Source: Acanthamoeba castellanii str. Neff | Lineage: Eukaryota; Discosea; Longamoebia; Acanthamoebidae | Reading direction: 5' to 3' | Assembly: GCF_000313135.1 (NCBI RefSeq) | Contig: NW_004457252.1 | Location: 1-64,000, forward strand | Length of the DNA stretch: 64,000 bases | In this document: positions 11,354 to 21,740 of the stretch, piece after piece | Numbering within the stretch: the stretch's first letter is position 1 | Layout: every line of letters begins with the position of its first letter | Translations under genes and position numbers: made by a program | The notes under the pieces: model-generated | The model's input: only the letters and a program-made list of their open reading frames with translations | Told to the model about the DNA's origin: nothing | The model's database searches: none

Positions 11354-11598
11354 CTTCTCTGCGCCTCTTCTTCCACCAATTCACAACAAACACATCGATT
11401 TGTTTGCGTTTATTCTTTTGTTTTTTTGTTGTTGCTGACGTCACCAAAAGAACTTTTAATGAATGTAGCTTCACTCTCAGCGTTGGAGGAAGTATGGTGT
11501 ATTGTATGTTCATATGATATTTACATGTTTACATGGTGGCATGGTAGCAAAAGATGTAGGTATGTACATTGGTCTCGATGGCCCATGGCTCTCTGGGT
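11354..11598. other. Spacer between COG1 promoter and MORN gene 3' end
   Basis: AT-richer than flanking exons, with T-runs around 11420-11432. It must hold the COG1 promoter and the 3' UTR of the downstream-placed MORN gene; no separate gene is visible. Confidence 0.5.
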
Positions 11599-13423
11599 TC
11601 AGTTGGTCTCCCTGCGCTTGCGCTTGCGCTCGCCCGAGGCGATGATGGTGCACAGCCGGCGCACCACCACCCCGCCGATCCACTCGCCCTGGAACGTCTC
11701 GCCGGTGCCCGCCTGCGCGTAGAAGCCCTCGCCGTGCATCTGTCCGTCCTTGAACATGCCGCGGTAGACGTCGCCGGCCTGATGACGGCTGTCGTTGCGG
11801 TGGCCTCCGCCACCGAAGAACAGAACGCCGAGGCCGTTCTCTTTGCCATCTTTGAACGGACCCTCGTAGCGATCGCCGTTGCGTCGGAAGTAGATGCCGA
11901 CCTCCATGCGGTCCTCGGTCCAGGTGCCGACGAAGCGGTCGCCCTCCCTCTCGTGGCCGACGCCCCACACGCGGACGCCCGTGCCGTGGAAGTTGTCGTT
12001 GCGGAACTCGCCCTCGTACCACCCACCGTCGGCCCAAGTGTACTAGAGGTGGGTGAAAAAGATATAAGTAACAAGTCTTTGGCCGAATATCATCATCATT
12101 ATCACTGCATAGTTTGCATACCTTGCCGCGGCCGTGCATCTTGCCCTCGGCCCACTCGCCCTCGTAGTAGGAGCCATCGGCGTAGGTGTAGCGCCCGCGG
12201 CCGTGCATGTCGCCGTCGCTCCACTCGCCCTCGTACTTGTCGCCCTCCCACTTGGAGCCCTTGCCCCACACGCGGACGCCCCAGCCGTGGCGCTGCGAGT
12301 TCTGCCACTCGCCCTCGTACCACGACCCGTCGGTCCACGTGTAGCGCCCGCGCCCGTTCTTCTTGCCGTTGGCCCACTCGCCCTCGTACCAGTCGCCATC
12401 GCTCCACATGAACTTGCCCGCGCCGTCCTCCTCGCCGTCCTTCCACTCACCGTCGTACCACGAGCCGTCGGCCCACATGTACTGGATAGATACGAGAGGT
12501 GGTTGATCAGCAATCAGTGGATCTTCATCATCACCACCGTCATCATGACTGCATTGTTTGCATACCTTGCCGCGGCCGTTCTTTTCGCCGTCGCGCCACT
12601 CACCATCGTACGAGTCGCCGTCGGTCCACTTGGACAGGCCGCGCTCCTCCTTGCCCTCGCGCCACACGCCCTCGAAGTAGGAGCCGTCCGCGCCGTACCA
12701 GTAGCCCTTGCCGCTGCGCTTGCCCTCGGCCCACGTGCCCTCGTACAGGCCCCACGCCGACTCGTCCTCATCGTCTTCCTTTGTCACCACCTGCACTCCG
12801 TATCTGTGCGTAGCGAGTGAAAAAAAACTTGAGCGTTTTGTAGAAGATGCAAGATGTAGAAGATGAAGATGACGAATGGGCCCAGCTGAGCTTAGCTGAG
12901 TTCTTTTTGAGCGGGCTACGTACCCTTGGAGCTGGTCCTCTGCCCACTCGCCCTGTAGGGTGCCTCGGTTCTGGACCTTCTTCATGCCGACGCCGGTGCT
13001 CAAGGCCTTGAGCTCGACCTTGGACTTGTAGAGCCAGATCCAGTCCTTGCCGAAGGCGAGGAAGTGCTTGTTGGTGGTGGCCACAACCTGGTCGCCGTAG
13101 TGCTTGAGGCACATGTCGCGCCACAGGGTCTGGTCGTTGCCGAGGCAGTAGAAGAGCCGAGCGGCGGCCGACAGTGCGCAGACGTCCCTGGCCGAGTTCA
13201 TGTGCTTGAACACCAGCGTGATGACCTCGTTGGGTAGCGGCGCGAACGCGCCCAGGTTCACATCAAGGTCCTGTTAGGGAGAGGTGCGTAAGACGATGCT
13301 GCCCGATTTGATGGCGTAGCAGAAGGGCAGTACCTCGGTTGAGCTGAACGAGGACCGGTAGGCCGACTTGACGTGCTCAGATGAGGTGAAGCTGCATCTG
13401 TTCTGATCCAACACGGCCAACAT
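11599..13423 (-). CDS. F-box plus MORN-repeat protein
   Basis: Five exons (13334-13423, 12924-13270, 12566-12803, 12122-12481, 11599-12042) join in frame to 492 residues. The N-terminal third contains an F-box-like helical motif (LPNEVITLVFKHMN, then LWRDMCLKHYGD), suggesting an SCF ubiquitin-ligase adaptor. The remainder is about 13-14 MORN repeats with YEGEW-x(n)-GRGRYTW consensus, a beta-hairpin module that binds membrane lipids or proteins. The first exon was found by extending upstream of the MNLGAFAP methionine through a GT/AG intron to an ATG in good context at 13423. A basic RKRKRRE tail ends the chain. F-box/MORN combinations occur in protists. The target and localisation are unknown. 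Confidence 0.85.
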
Positions 13424-14114
13424 CTTTGGTGTAGCGCGATTTGTGATTTAATTTGCGTTTCGAGATTGAGCGATTTGAACGATGATTCGGTCGCGCTCGT
13501 CGTGTCTGTTGGGTTCAGGGCTGGAGAATCGAATGATGAACAACGTTGGCGCCTTCTTCTTCTTCTATGCTGTTGTGTGGAGTGAGACCTCTACATGGCG
13601 GCCGTGGTGGGCCACCAGGTTGGGACTGAGCTACGCCGCAGGAGAAAAGCCGAACATGCCACCTCTTTCCGCCGATTTCAGCCTAGATTTCCCACGAAAG
13701 GACTACAGCGCAAGTCTTTGAATTCCGGTTGGCCAATTTAAAGTGCCCACTCAAAGTGTGCAGCTTGCCGCAGCGGGCGATGAGGTGCCTGTGCGGGTTC
13801 ATTCTGCCTTGGTCCCGCGAAATATCATGGTCCTGACCGCCCTGTTGGTCTTGTCTCATCAGTTGATGGATTGGCGATACCTGAAGTAATCCTTGAGGAT
13901 GGGAACGATGCTGCTTGTGGCAGAGTAGGTGTTCACCACAGGTTTTCCAAGCCCTGCCTCCCTTTCCTTCATCTCTCCTGGGTCACTGGAGCCGCACGCA
14001 CACCGCTTGTGTGGTTGTGGAGGAGAAGAAGATATGAATGACAATTCTTCTTTTACGCCTGGCTGAAATTGTGGCGTCGCAAACATCAACACCAACATCA
14101 ACACACCATCACGC
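13424..14114. other. Intergenic, promoter of the MORN gene and 3' region of MRD1
   Basis: Mixed-composition spacer between two minus-strand genes. Short open frames (for example 13482-13721 plus) show no codon bias or recognisable motif. I see no RNA gene. Confidence 0.5.
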
Positions 14115-15810
14115 TCATCTCTCGCCCTCGGTAGAAGTGGTCTGGTTCTGCTGCGAGGCCGTGCTGTTCTGCACAAACTCGAGCACTGTACACGACGAAG
14201 AAGAAAAAGAAGAGAACATGCAGATGCGGTTAGGGAAAGAACATGAGCGACGTGGGAAGGGGAGAGGTTGGGCCGCGGCGTACCCAGATGTCTGCCGTAG
14301 AGATGAGTGTCCTGCAGGCTCTGGAAGGCGTTCTTGGCCTCCTGCTTCGTGATGAAGTCCACGAACGCGAAACCGCGGGCGCGGCCGTCCATCTTCTTCG
14401 GCACTCGCACGCTCTTGAGCTGCCCGAACGTCCTGTTGTGTGCCACAATCATCGCCAACATTAGCACACGACACACGCACGCACGCACGCGTCGCACGAC
14501 ACGACACACGACACAAAGGAATGCGTACGCAAAGAGCTCACGGATTTCGGCCTTGGTGGCCTCGAAGGCGACGTTCTTGACGAGGATGGTGCAGGTGGGC
14601 TTCATCTGGGTGCCCTGCGCGGCCTTGCGCTTGTTGCTCTGCTGCTTGGTGTCGGCCTTGCGCCCGCCCTTGGCAAAGGTGATCTCCAGCGCGTGGTTGT
14701 CGAGCTGCTTGCCCTGCAGCTGCTTGATGGCCTTGAGCGCGCCGTCGCGCTTGACGAACTCGACGAAGCCGTAGCCCAGCGAGATCATCTGGCCGCCCTT
14801 CTTGACGTCCTTCCGCTTGGCCACCGTCACGCTTCGCACCGGCGCCACCTTCTCGAACATCGTCCGCAGGCCGTCGTCCGTCGTCTTGAAGTTGAGGTTC
14901 TTCACGTAGAGCGTCGTGCCCTCCAGCCGCTCCATTTCCTCGGCCTCCAGCAGCTTGCTCTTGTCTGCATTCACCACCACCATCGTGTTAACACCGCACA
15001 CGGCACGACACTGCACGACACGCACCACCGCACACGCACCTGTGACGGTGGTCTTGATCGGGGCGTCGTCGTCGTCATCGTCGTCGGCGTCTTCGAGCGA
15101 TTCGGGCTTGTCGGGCTTCTGACCGATGATGGCGAGCGGCGCCCACTCGAGATAGAGCGGCACGTGGTGGAACTTGGTGTAGGCCAGGTTCTTGAACCCG
15201 CGCCGCGCCTCGCTCGGCTCCAGGTACTCGATCAGCGCCAGGGTACGCGCCGGCGGCAGGATTACCTACAACGAATCGCCGTCATCGTCATCAGCACGTG
15301 TTGTGTCGTGTCGTGTCGTGTCGTGTACCCTGGAGACGCTGCCGAATTTGGAGAACATGTCGCGGAGCTCTTCGAGCTTGGTCTGGTGGGGGATGTTCTT
15401 GACCAGGATCATCGTCTTGCTTCGTTCCACCTTGCCCTCGGCCGCCATGATCGCCGTAATCCCCTCCATGTTGATCCCCTCCTACAAATACATGACGAAA
15501 CCAACAATAAAAGAGAGAATATGTAAAACAATTATTACAATAACATAACATCATAACATAACATTAATATAAATAGAATGGAGGCGTACATTCTTGAGGT
15601 AGGCCTTGGTCTCGCTGATGATGCGGGTCTCGGCAATGGCCACTCGCGTGGACATGTTGCCGTCCTCGGGGTTGAGGATCTCCTGCTTCGTCACGCCCAG
15701 ATTGGCTGCCACCGCATCCAACACCGCGTCCGTCTGCGTGTCGTGTCGTTGGTTGTGTGCGTGTCGCTCCCGGTCAGCCACGCCGCACACAACACGCGCA
15801 CAACAGCACA

Positions 15811-15842
<32 letters not shown>

Positions 15843-17860
15843 GCAGGCGCACACACCTTCATGAAGAAGGGATTCCAGTTGTGGGAAGACGAGCTGGACT
15901 CCTTGAGTTTCTGCTCCTTCTTCTTGCGGAACGACGTCGCCTCCCCGTCGTCCTTCTCCGGGGCCGGTCGCACAGGCGCCATCTTGGCCGGCATAATATG
16001 CAGCAGACGACCCTATAATAGCAACCAAGTCAGCGTGTGCCATGTCGTGTGGTGTCGTGTCGCATGCCTCGTGTGCGGTGCGTGTCGTGTCATGCGGCGT
16101 GTGCGGTGCGTTTTACCTGGAAAATGGAGCCGTCGAGGGCGGCGTGGGCCTGGGCGGCGACCTCGGGCAGCATGAAGGTGACATAGGCCATGCCGCGCGG
16201 CTTCTTGGTCTCCCTGTCGATCGGGATGTGCACCTCGGAGATGTCGCCGTGCTTCTTGAAGAGCTTGTAGAGGTCGTCCTCCGACGCCGAGAACGGCAGG
16301 TTGCGCACGAACAGCCGCCCCGTGTCATCCTGCTCCTCCACCTGCTCCTCTTCTTTCTTCTCTTCCTCTTTCTCTTCCTTTTCGTTCTTCTTCTCTTTCT
16401 TCTCTTTCTTCTCTGTCTTTACCTTCTTTTCCTTTTTCTCCGTTACTTCATCTTCATCGTCTTCTTCTTCATCGTCATCGTCTTCGTCGTCCTTGCTCTG
16501 AACATTGTCATCGTCGTCATCGTCTCCATCGTCGTCGTCGTTATTCTCTAATCGCATGAGATCGCCGACGGAGATGGTCGGCAGGGCCTCGCCGCCCGGT
16601 GCGGCATCGACAGCAGCAGCCGCCGCGGGCATGTCCTCGTACATCTCGTCGCTGTCGGACCCGTCCGAATCGCCAAACTTGAGGTGCGTCTTCTTCATGA
16701 GCTGGCCCTCGCCGCCGGTCTTCCTGTTGCGCACGGCCAGCACCACCTCCTTCACCGTCTCGCCCTCCTCCAGCTTCCTCTTCTTCACCTGCAGTCCATT
16801 CAAAAGAAAAAGAAAAAAAGAAAGAAAAAGAAGTCAATGTTTTGTTTTATAATAATTATAATAAGAAATGCAAAAATATAATAATATTTTTATAAATGCG
16901 ACAATAATAAAGAAGGCGGCACCTGCTTGACGACGGGCTGCTTGGATGCGAGCTCGGTGCCGGGCGTGGGCAGCAGGAGATCGTTGGCCCACACCTTGCG
17001 CGCGTCCGCCGATTGCCTGGACTTGGACGACGACAAGAAGTCCTGCGCAGTTCATTCATCCACGATGAGTTATTATCAAGCACTTAAAATAATAATAATA
17101 ATAATAATAACAACAATAATAATAATAAAAATTCCGGGCAAGCGCACCGTGAGCAGCTGTGGGTCGCTCTTGGCGAGCTCCTCCTTGACGTCGAGGATGT
17201 CCTTCCACTTCCTCTTTCGGTCCAGCGCCTTCTCCTTCTTCTCCTCCACCTCCTTCTTCTTTTGCTCTGTTGTGTGCGTGCGTGTGTGTGCGGTGGTGCG
17301 TGTGCGGTGGTGCGTGTAAGTAACGATTGGCCATTTCTCGAGTGGCGGAGGAGAGACGGAAACCAACCTTTCTGCTCGTGGAGCGAGCTGCCCTTGGAGT
17401 ACTTACTCCACGGACGCGGCAGCGCAGTGTCGCCCACCTGCAGGTGCGCACGCGAGGTGGACGGCGTGAGCAGAAGAAAGGGCAAAAAACACCGAAAAAG
17501 CGAAAAAGTCACGGTATACCCGTGACGTACCGGGCGAGCCATCTCGACGCTGATCTTGGATGTGTCGATGAAGGTGTTGTTGAAGAAGTTCATGGCGGCC
17601 TTAGCCTCCTTCTCCGTCCGGAAGCCGATGAAACCAAACAATCGCGATCTCCCATCGCTGTGATGCGCGATTTGAATAAATAATTGCAGAAAAATCACAA
17701 AAGCGTTTGAGATGGCGTACGCGGTCTTCATGATTTTGACATCGGTGACCTCGCCCCTTTGCCCAAAGTGCTGACGGAGTCGGTCCTCCTTCATGTGCTT
17801 GGGAATGTTCTTCACGCAAAGGCGTGATGTCGGTGCAGACCTGGTCGATGCCAGTGACAT
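14115..17860 (-). CDS. MRD1: Multiple RNA-binding-domain protein MRD1 (RBM19 homologue)
   Basis: Nucleolar factor needed for early pre-rRNA processing of the small subunit. The protein starts MSLASTRSAPTSRLCVKNIP and has five RRMs in order: RRM1 (RLCVKNIPKHM, then GFIGF), RRM2 (RLFVRNLPFS, then MAYVTF), RRM3 (MILVKNIPHQ, then LALIEY), RRM4 (TLYVKNLNFK, then YGFVEF) and RRM5 (TILVKNVAFE, then RGFAFVDF). RNP2 and RNP1 motifs are intact in most. A long acidic/basic low-complexity linker (about 16330-16560) separates RRM1 from RRM2. Exons are dispersed over 3.7 kb; the last exon ends VLEFVQNSTASQQ and a TGA at 14115. Five RRMs match yeast Mrd1 rather than the six of animal RBM19. It is divergently placed to the PSMG1-like gene, about 320 bp apart. 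An additional upstream exon cannot be excluded, but the RRM1 start already resembles the family N-terminus. Confidence 0.9.
17089..17130. repeat. (AAT)n microsatellite in an MRD1 intron
   Basis: About 12 near-perfect AAT/AAC triplets within an AT-rich MRD1 intron, contrasting with the GC-rich repeat introns elsewhere. Confidence 0.85.
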
Positions 17861-18180
17861 ATAAGCCGAAATCGCGAGATGAGATTAAATCAAAAAGTAA
17901 AACGGTTGCGTACATGTTGGGTTTATGCTGCTTGTGCGATGGTTCGGGCGAGGCTTGTGAAGGGAACGACATCACGCGCTCTCTCTACTCCTGCAGAAGT
18001 CAGAATGCCAAATGGACACAACGTTGCGATTCCACTTTTCTTCTCTGTCCTACGAGAAAAGAAAAAAAGAAAAAATGAAGCCGAAATAAATAAAGGATAA
18101 ATTATTGCCATAATCCAGCAAAAGGTGAGGTGCGCTGATTGGAAGGACCCGATTGCAGAAGAGAGACAGCACAGTTCAAC
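17861..18180. promoter_or_regulatory. Divergent promoter region, MRD1 / PSMG1-like
   Basis: 320 bp between the two start codons. It contains an A-rich block (about 18058-18100) but no clear TATA element. Both genes are growth-related, so shared control is plausible but not shown. Confidence 0.4.
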
Positions 18181-19451
18181 ATGTTGGCGCACTTGGCATC
18201 GCTTGTGGAGCAGGACGCGTGGGAGCACACATGGGAAGACGAAGATGACGATGAGCCCCAGCAGCCCATCCCCGCCCCCATTTTCCAGGCACTTCATCCC
18301 CCCCTTTCATCCTTCAGCCTTGCTTTAGCCACGCACTACTTGCCCAAAATCACAAGATCATGCATGTGGCGCTACACGCAAATGCAGATTTTAACTGTAC
18401 ACACTAAAAAAACAGGTGGAAGGCAGCGTAGCACTGCCCTCTTCGGGTGTGCGACAGCTGATCGTGGGGCTCTACGGGGCCGGCTCTGCCTTCGTCAGCT
18501 GTGCCTTTGCCGACCGTCTGCAGTCGCCTGCAGCGCGTGTCGTGCTGCCTCCCGCCGTACTTGCTACCCCTGTGCCCTATTCGCTCGCGAGCGAGTGCGG
18601 ACCCTCTCACACGAAGCTTCGTTTCGGGCGCGCAGAAGGAAGGAGGCAAGAGCGAGGACGTGGCGACGGTGCATCAAGTGGACGATGCCACCCTTCTCGT
18701 AGTGGGGCTCAAGGCCATCCCCGCCGATCGCGCATTCGCCTTCACGCGCCTCCTCTACCAACACCTGCCCGCTCCCGAAGAGTACGACACGACACGACAC
18801 GACACGCACACTCCTCGGCTTCAATTGACACTGGCCGTGGTGATCAGGACTTTGATTTTGCACAGCCTGGGCCGACATGAGTTCCACTCCTCGTCCGACG
18901 CGTACTCCTCTTCCACATTCCGCCTGCTGGAGACTCGTGCCTCGCGAGTACGTCAGCGCCTCCCATCTCCCTCGTCTCACCTGCATTTCTGATTGTGTGT
19001 GTGTGCGTGTGTGTGTGTGTTGTGTGTGTGTGTACGTGCGTGTTAACAGCAAAAACGTGAGAGCTCGCAGACCAAGCCGCCGTGCGCTTACCTGGAGGTG
19101 CCCAACATGGTCGAGGGTGCTGCCGCTGCCATCGTTTCCCACGTACAGCCCTTCATACCCGTAGTGGAACCCGTCGGCCCCACAACTCACATTCTTTTAC
19201 TGTGATCCCAGTTGGAGCGGCGAGGCCAAGTGGGCCGATTGATGGTGAGTGTGCTGGGCGAAGAGCCCGGCGGTCGCCTCGGGCTCGAGGCCGTCCAGGG
19301 CTTTGCTGAGGTCCTCAACACCTCTGGCGGCGGCGACAGCCTCCTCGCGCTCACCGACGCGCAGCGCGCGCAGGCCGCCAGCGCCTACCCGGCAGCCGTG
19401 AAGGCCTTCAACGCGCGCCTCTCCCTCCCCAAGACCAGCATCTTCCTCTAA
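18181..19451 (+). CDS. PSMG1: Probable proteasome assembly chaperone 1
   Basis: PAC1 pairs with PAC2 to assemble the 20S alpha ring. Six exons (18181-18288, 18416-18556, 18636-18781, 18866-18947, 19050-19142, 19212-19451) join in frame to 269 residues, near the length of animal PSMG1. Supporting motifs are a PAC-like central core (LIVGLYGAGSAFVSC, then TLLVVGLKA) and the segment YLEVPNMVEGAAAAIVSH, which resembles the conserved LEVPNIV-G-AA motif of PAC1. The N-terminus is acidic (WEDEDDDEP). Intron 1 appears to use a GC rather than GT donor (18289), because no GT gives a joined frame. The family assignment rests on one good motif and overall length, so it is moderate. The C-terminus (LSLPKTSIFL) is not diagnostic. 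Confidence 0.6.
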
Positions 19452-19882
19452 TTCCCCTTTTCTCTTTCTTTTCTTTGCTTCCTTCCATAAACTTGCTCTG
19501 TGTCACATGATTGGGGGACTCACCCGTATCAACGCAATCGCAAAGCAGACGATGTCTACCATTTCGGTGATGGCTCTGACGTGCAAGAAGGACAACAACG
19601 CATTTACGGTGTTGCTCATCTACCCTGAATTCGGCAATGAGGGGTGCAAGAAGGTGAACTATGCTCATTAATGATGATGAATGCGGTAATGGCCCACCAC
19701 TGGGGCGTTTGCCGCAAGTCCTGCGGCAGCTGCGGCGAGCCACGCGCCGCGCAAAGGCCTGCAGTGTAGACTGGCTGTATACCGGGTGTGTAGACAGTGA
19801 CGATGGTTTTAGCTCCGAACCGCCCTACAAGTACCGCAACCGAACTCTCCACTTCTTCTTCTTCTTCTCCGTCGTCCACAAC
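19452..19882. other. Intergenic region before the beta-propeller gene
   Basis: No frame with local codon bias. A pyrimidine-rich tract (about 19848-19872, CTTCTTCTTCTTCTTC type) sits just upstream of the next start codon and may be part of its core promoter or 5' UTR. Confidence 0.4.
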
Positions 19883-21028
19883 ATGGCTTCACTGCGCACA
19901 CGGTACGTCCCCGCCTTGGCCTTCCTGGTCTGTCTCGAGCTCTCGATCCTCCTCCCCGCCCGTGCCGACGTGCTGCGCGTCTCCCCCGACTCGCCGGCCA
20001 TACTGCCCTCCATACTGCCCGCCGCCGACGACACCAACATCAACTTCCCGTCGATCATCGCCGTGCCGCCCTGGCTCCGTGCGCGAGGCGCGCTGGGCGC
20101 CTACTACATGTACTTCAGCAGCCACAAGGGCGCCCACGTGCGGGTGGCCTACGCCGACTCGGTCGAGGGGCCGTGGACCGTCCACCCCAACGGAACTGAC
20201 ATCACGCTCGACCGGGTCGCCGCCGTCAACAACGACTCGTACGACCCGGCCAAGGGCCACACGGCTTCGCCCGAGGCCTGGGTCGACCCGGCCGCGTACC
20301 AGGTCCGCATGTACTACCACTTCCGACTACTCGGGCTGGGCCACCAGGCCGGCTACGCCTACAGCGAGGACGGCCTCCACTGGAGCCTCACCCCCGGCGC
20401 AGTACACCCGCGGCCCTACCTGCGCCGCTTCGTTCTGCCCAACGTGGGCCACGGCCCCGGAGGAGCCGGCGGAGAGTACATGATCGACCGCGACCTGGGG
20501 GTGTATAGGGTGGTGACGAAAGACCAGTTTTCGGGCCGACCAATGGCGTTCGAGCTAGTGAACCGGTTGCTTGGCAACGTGCTGGCCAATCTGAGCCTGA
20601 TCAACGGCGACGGAGAGACCGGATTGGTGCGCCACGTCGGAGTTGACTTGCTGCCCAACCCGCTGGCGCCCACCTCGGTCCGGGTCTACGCCACCCGCAT
20701 CGGCGACGCGCCCGAGCGCATCGTCGCCACCCGCGTGGCCCTGCGGGACTGCGCCCTGCCCGTGGCCGCTTGCCTGTACCGCGATCCGTCGCACTGGGCC
20801 GCGACCGAGGCCGTCGAGGTCCTGCGCCCGGCCACGTTCCACGAAGGCGCTGGCGAGCCGGTGGTGCCGTCGGCCAAGGGCGACGGTCCGGCCTACCGGG
20901 TCAACCAGCTGCGCGACCCCGCGCCTTACTACGACGCCGGCAGCGGGCGTCACTACCTGGCCTACGCCATCGGCGGCGAGTTCGGCATCGCTCTGGCTCA
21001 GCTCACCGGGGCCGATATCGAGCCGTGA
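19883..21028 (+). CDS. Secreted beta-propeller, glycoside hydrolase family 43-like
   Basis: An intronless gene of 381 residues. A clear signal peptide begins MASLRTRYVPALAFLVCLEL and ends near ILLPARADV. The mature part reads as repeated four-stranded blades with phrases such as YYMYFSSHKG, VRVAYADSVEGPWT and GYAYSEDGLHWS, which are characteristic of five-bladed propeller glycosidases (GH43/GH32/GH130-type). The NFPSIIAVP stretch resembles a first-blade substrate motif, but I could not place the catalytic acid/base trio with certainty. Likely role: secreted or lysosomal degradation of plant, fungal or bacterial polysaccharide. Lack of introns, in a region where nearly every gene has several, raises the possibility of acquisition from bacteria. 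Confidence 0.65.
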   Translation: MASLRTRYVPALAFLVCLELSILLPARADVLRVSPDSPAILPSILPAADDTNINFPSIIAVPPWLRARGALGAYYMYFSSHKGAHVRVAYADSVEGPWTVHPNGTDITLDRVAAVNNDSYDPAKGHTASPEAWVDPAAYQVRMYYHFRLLGLGHQAGYAYSEDGLHWSLTPGAVHPRPYLRRFVLPNVGHGPGGAGGEYMIDRDLGVYRVVTKDQFSGRPMAFELVNRLLGNVLANLSLINGDGETGLVRHVGVDLLPNPLAPTSVRVYATRIGDAPERIVATRVALRDCALPVAACLYRDPSHWAATEAVEVLRPATFHEGAGEPVVPSAKGDGPAYRVNQLRDPAPYYDAGSGRHYLAYAIGGEFGIALAQLTGADIEP

Positions 21029-21047
21029 GCCTTCGCCAACACCAACA

Positions 21048-21719
21048 TCACATCTGGGATGCCAGCGATGTCTGTTCTTCTTTTTCTTGAACAATTAAAC
21101 AGCGGCCACCCTCTACCTGCTGGGCTACAAAGGGAAAGACCAACTTGCGGTGGCAGTCGGCCATGAGACCGGCGAAGTTGAAGTTGATGACGGTCTGCTC
21201 GTCTCCGTAGTCTGGCGTTGGGGGTCGGTGCGGCTGGGGGTGCGGCTCGGCGAAGGCGACCCAGAGGCTGAGGCCAAGGGAGAGGGTGGCGGCGAAGAAG
21301 ACGATGACGGAGATGCGGATGAAGTGGCCGACGTTGAGGCCGAAGAGGAGGGAGAGGCCGAGGAGGTGGCGGACGGAGACGCCGGCGAGGCCGTTGGAGA
21401 CGCCAACGGTGTTGGAGACGCCGATGAAGTGGGCTACGTAGAGGCCGACGAAGAGGGAGAGGCCGTTGGAGAACCCGCGGCCGACGACGTTGGAGAGGCC
21501 GATCAAGTGGGCGACGGAGAAGCCGACGGAGAGGGAGTCGGCGATGCTGAGGGGGAGGTCGACAGCGAAAACAGCAAAACGTTGGTAGTGTCGAAAGGCG
21601 GCTGCGGAGTAGGGCCAGTATCTTTGACTAGGCATCAATGATGAAGGTTCAGAAGGCTCGGACGAGCTGTTTTCAGTTTCAGTTTCAGTTTCAATCACTC
21701 TTCTCAACCTGTTGTTCAT
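21048..21719 (-). CDS. Multi-pass membrane protein built from about 24-residue repeats, unknown
   Basis: A 223-residue frame starting MNNRLRRVIETETE. The central part (about residues 50-160) is almost entirely hydrophobic and repetitive, with units related to GLSNVVGRGFSNGLSLFVGL and GLYVAHFIGVSNTVG. Of the three possible frames on this strand, this one has nearly all third positions C or G, as in adjacent real exons, so I take it as coding. A possible intron near the 3' end (GTAGAG at about 21110) could give a different C-terminus. The start codon lies only 21 bp past the stop of the S28-like gene on the same strand. That spacing is unusually tight and may mean a shared transcript or misannotated boundary. 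I do not recognise the family. Confidence 0.5.
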   Translation of the reverse strand: MNNRLRRVIETETETENSSSEPSEPSSLMPSQRYWPYSAAAFRHYQRFAVFAVDLPLSIADSLSVGFSVAHLIGLSNVVGRGFSNGLSLFVGLYVAHFIGVSNTVGVSNGLAGVSVRHLLGLSLLFGLNVGHFIRISVIVFFAATLSLGLSLWVAFAEPHPQPHRPPTPDYGDEQTVINFNFAGLMADCHRKLVFPFVAQQVEGGRCLIVQEKEEQTSLASQM

Positions 21720-21740
21720 CGCTCTGCAACTCGACTTTCG

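Noticed and set aside
12102..12820. Plus-strand frames antisense to the MORN gene
   Set aside because: They mirror the MORN repeats in the opposite strand and lack splice support; the minus-strand repeats are diagnostic.
13482..13721. 79-codon plus-strand frame upstream of the MORN gene
   Set aside because: No codon bias, no motif; lies in the promoter region of the minus-strand gene.
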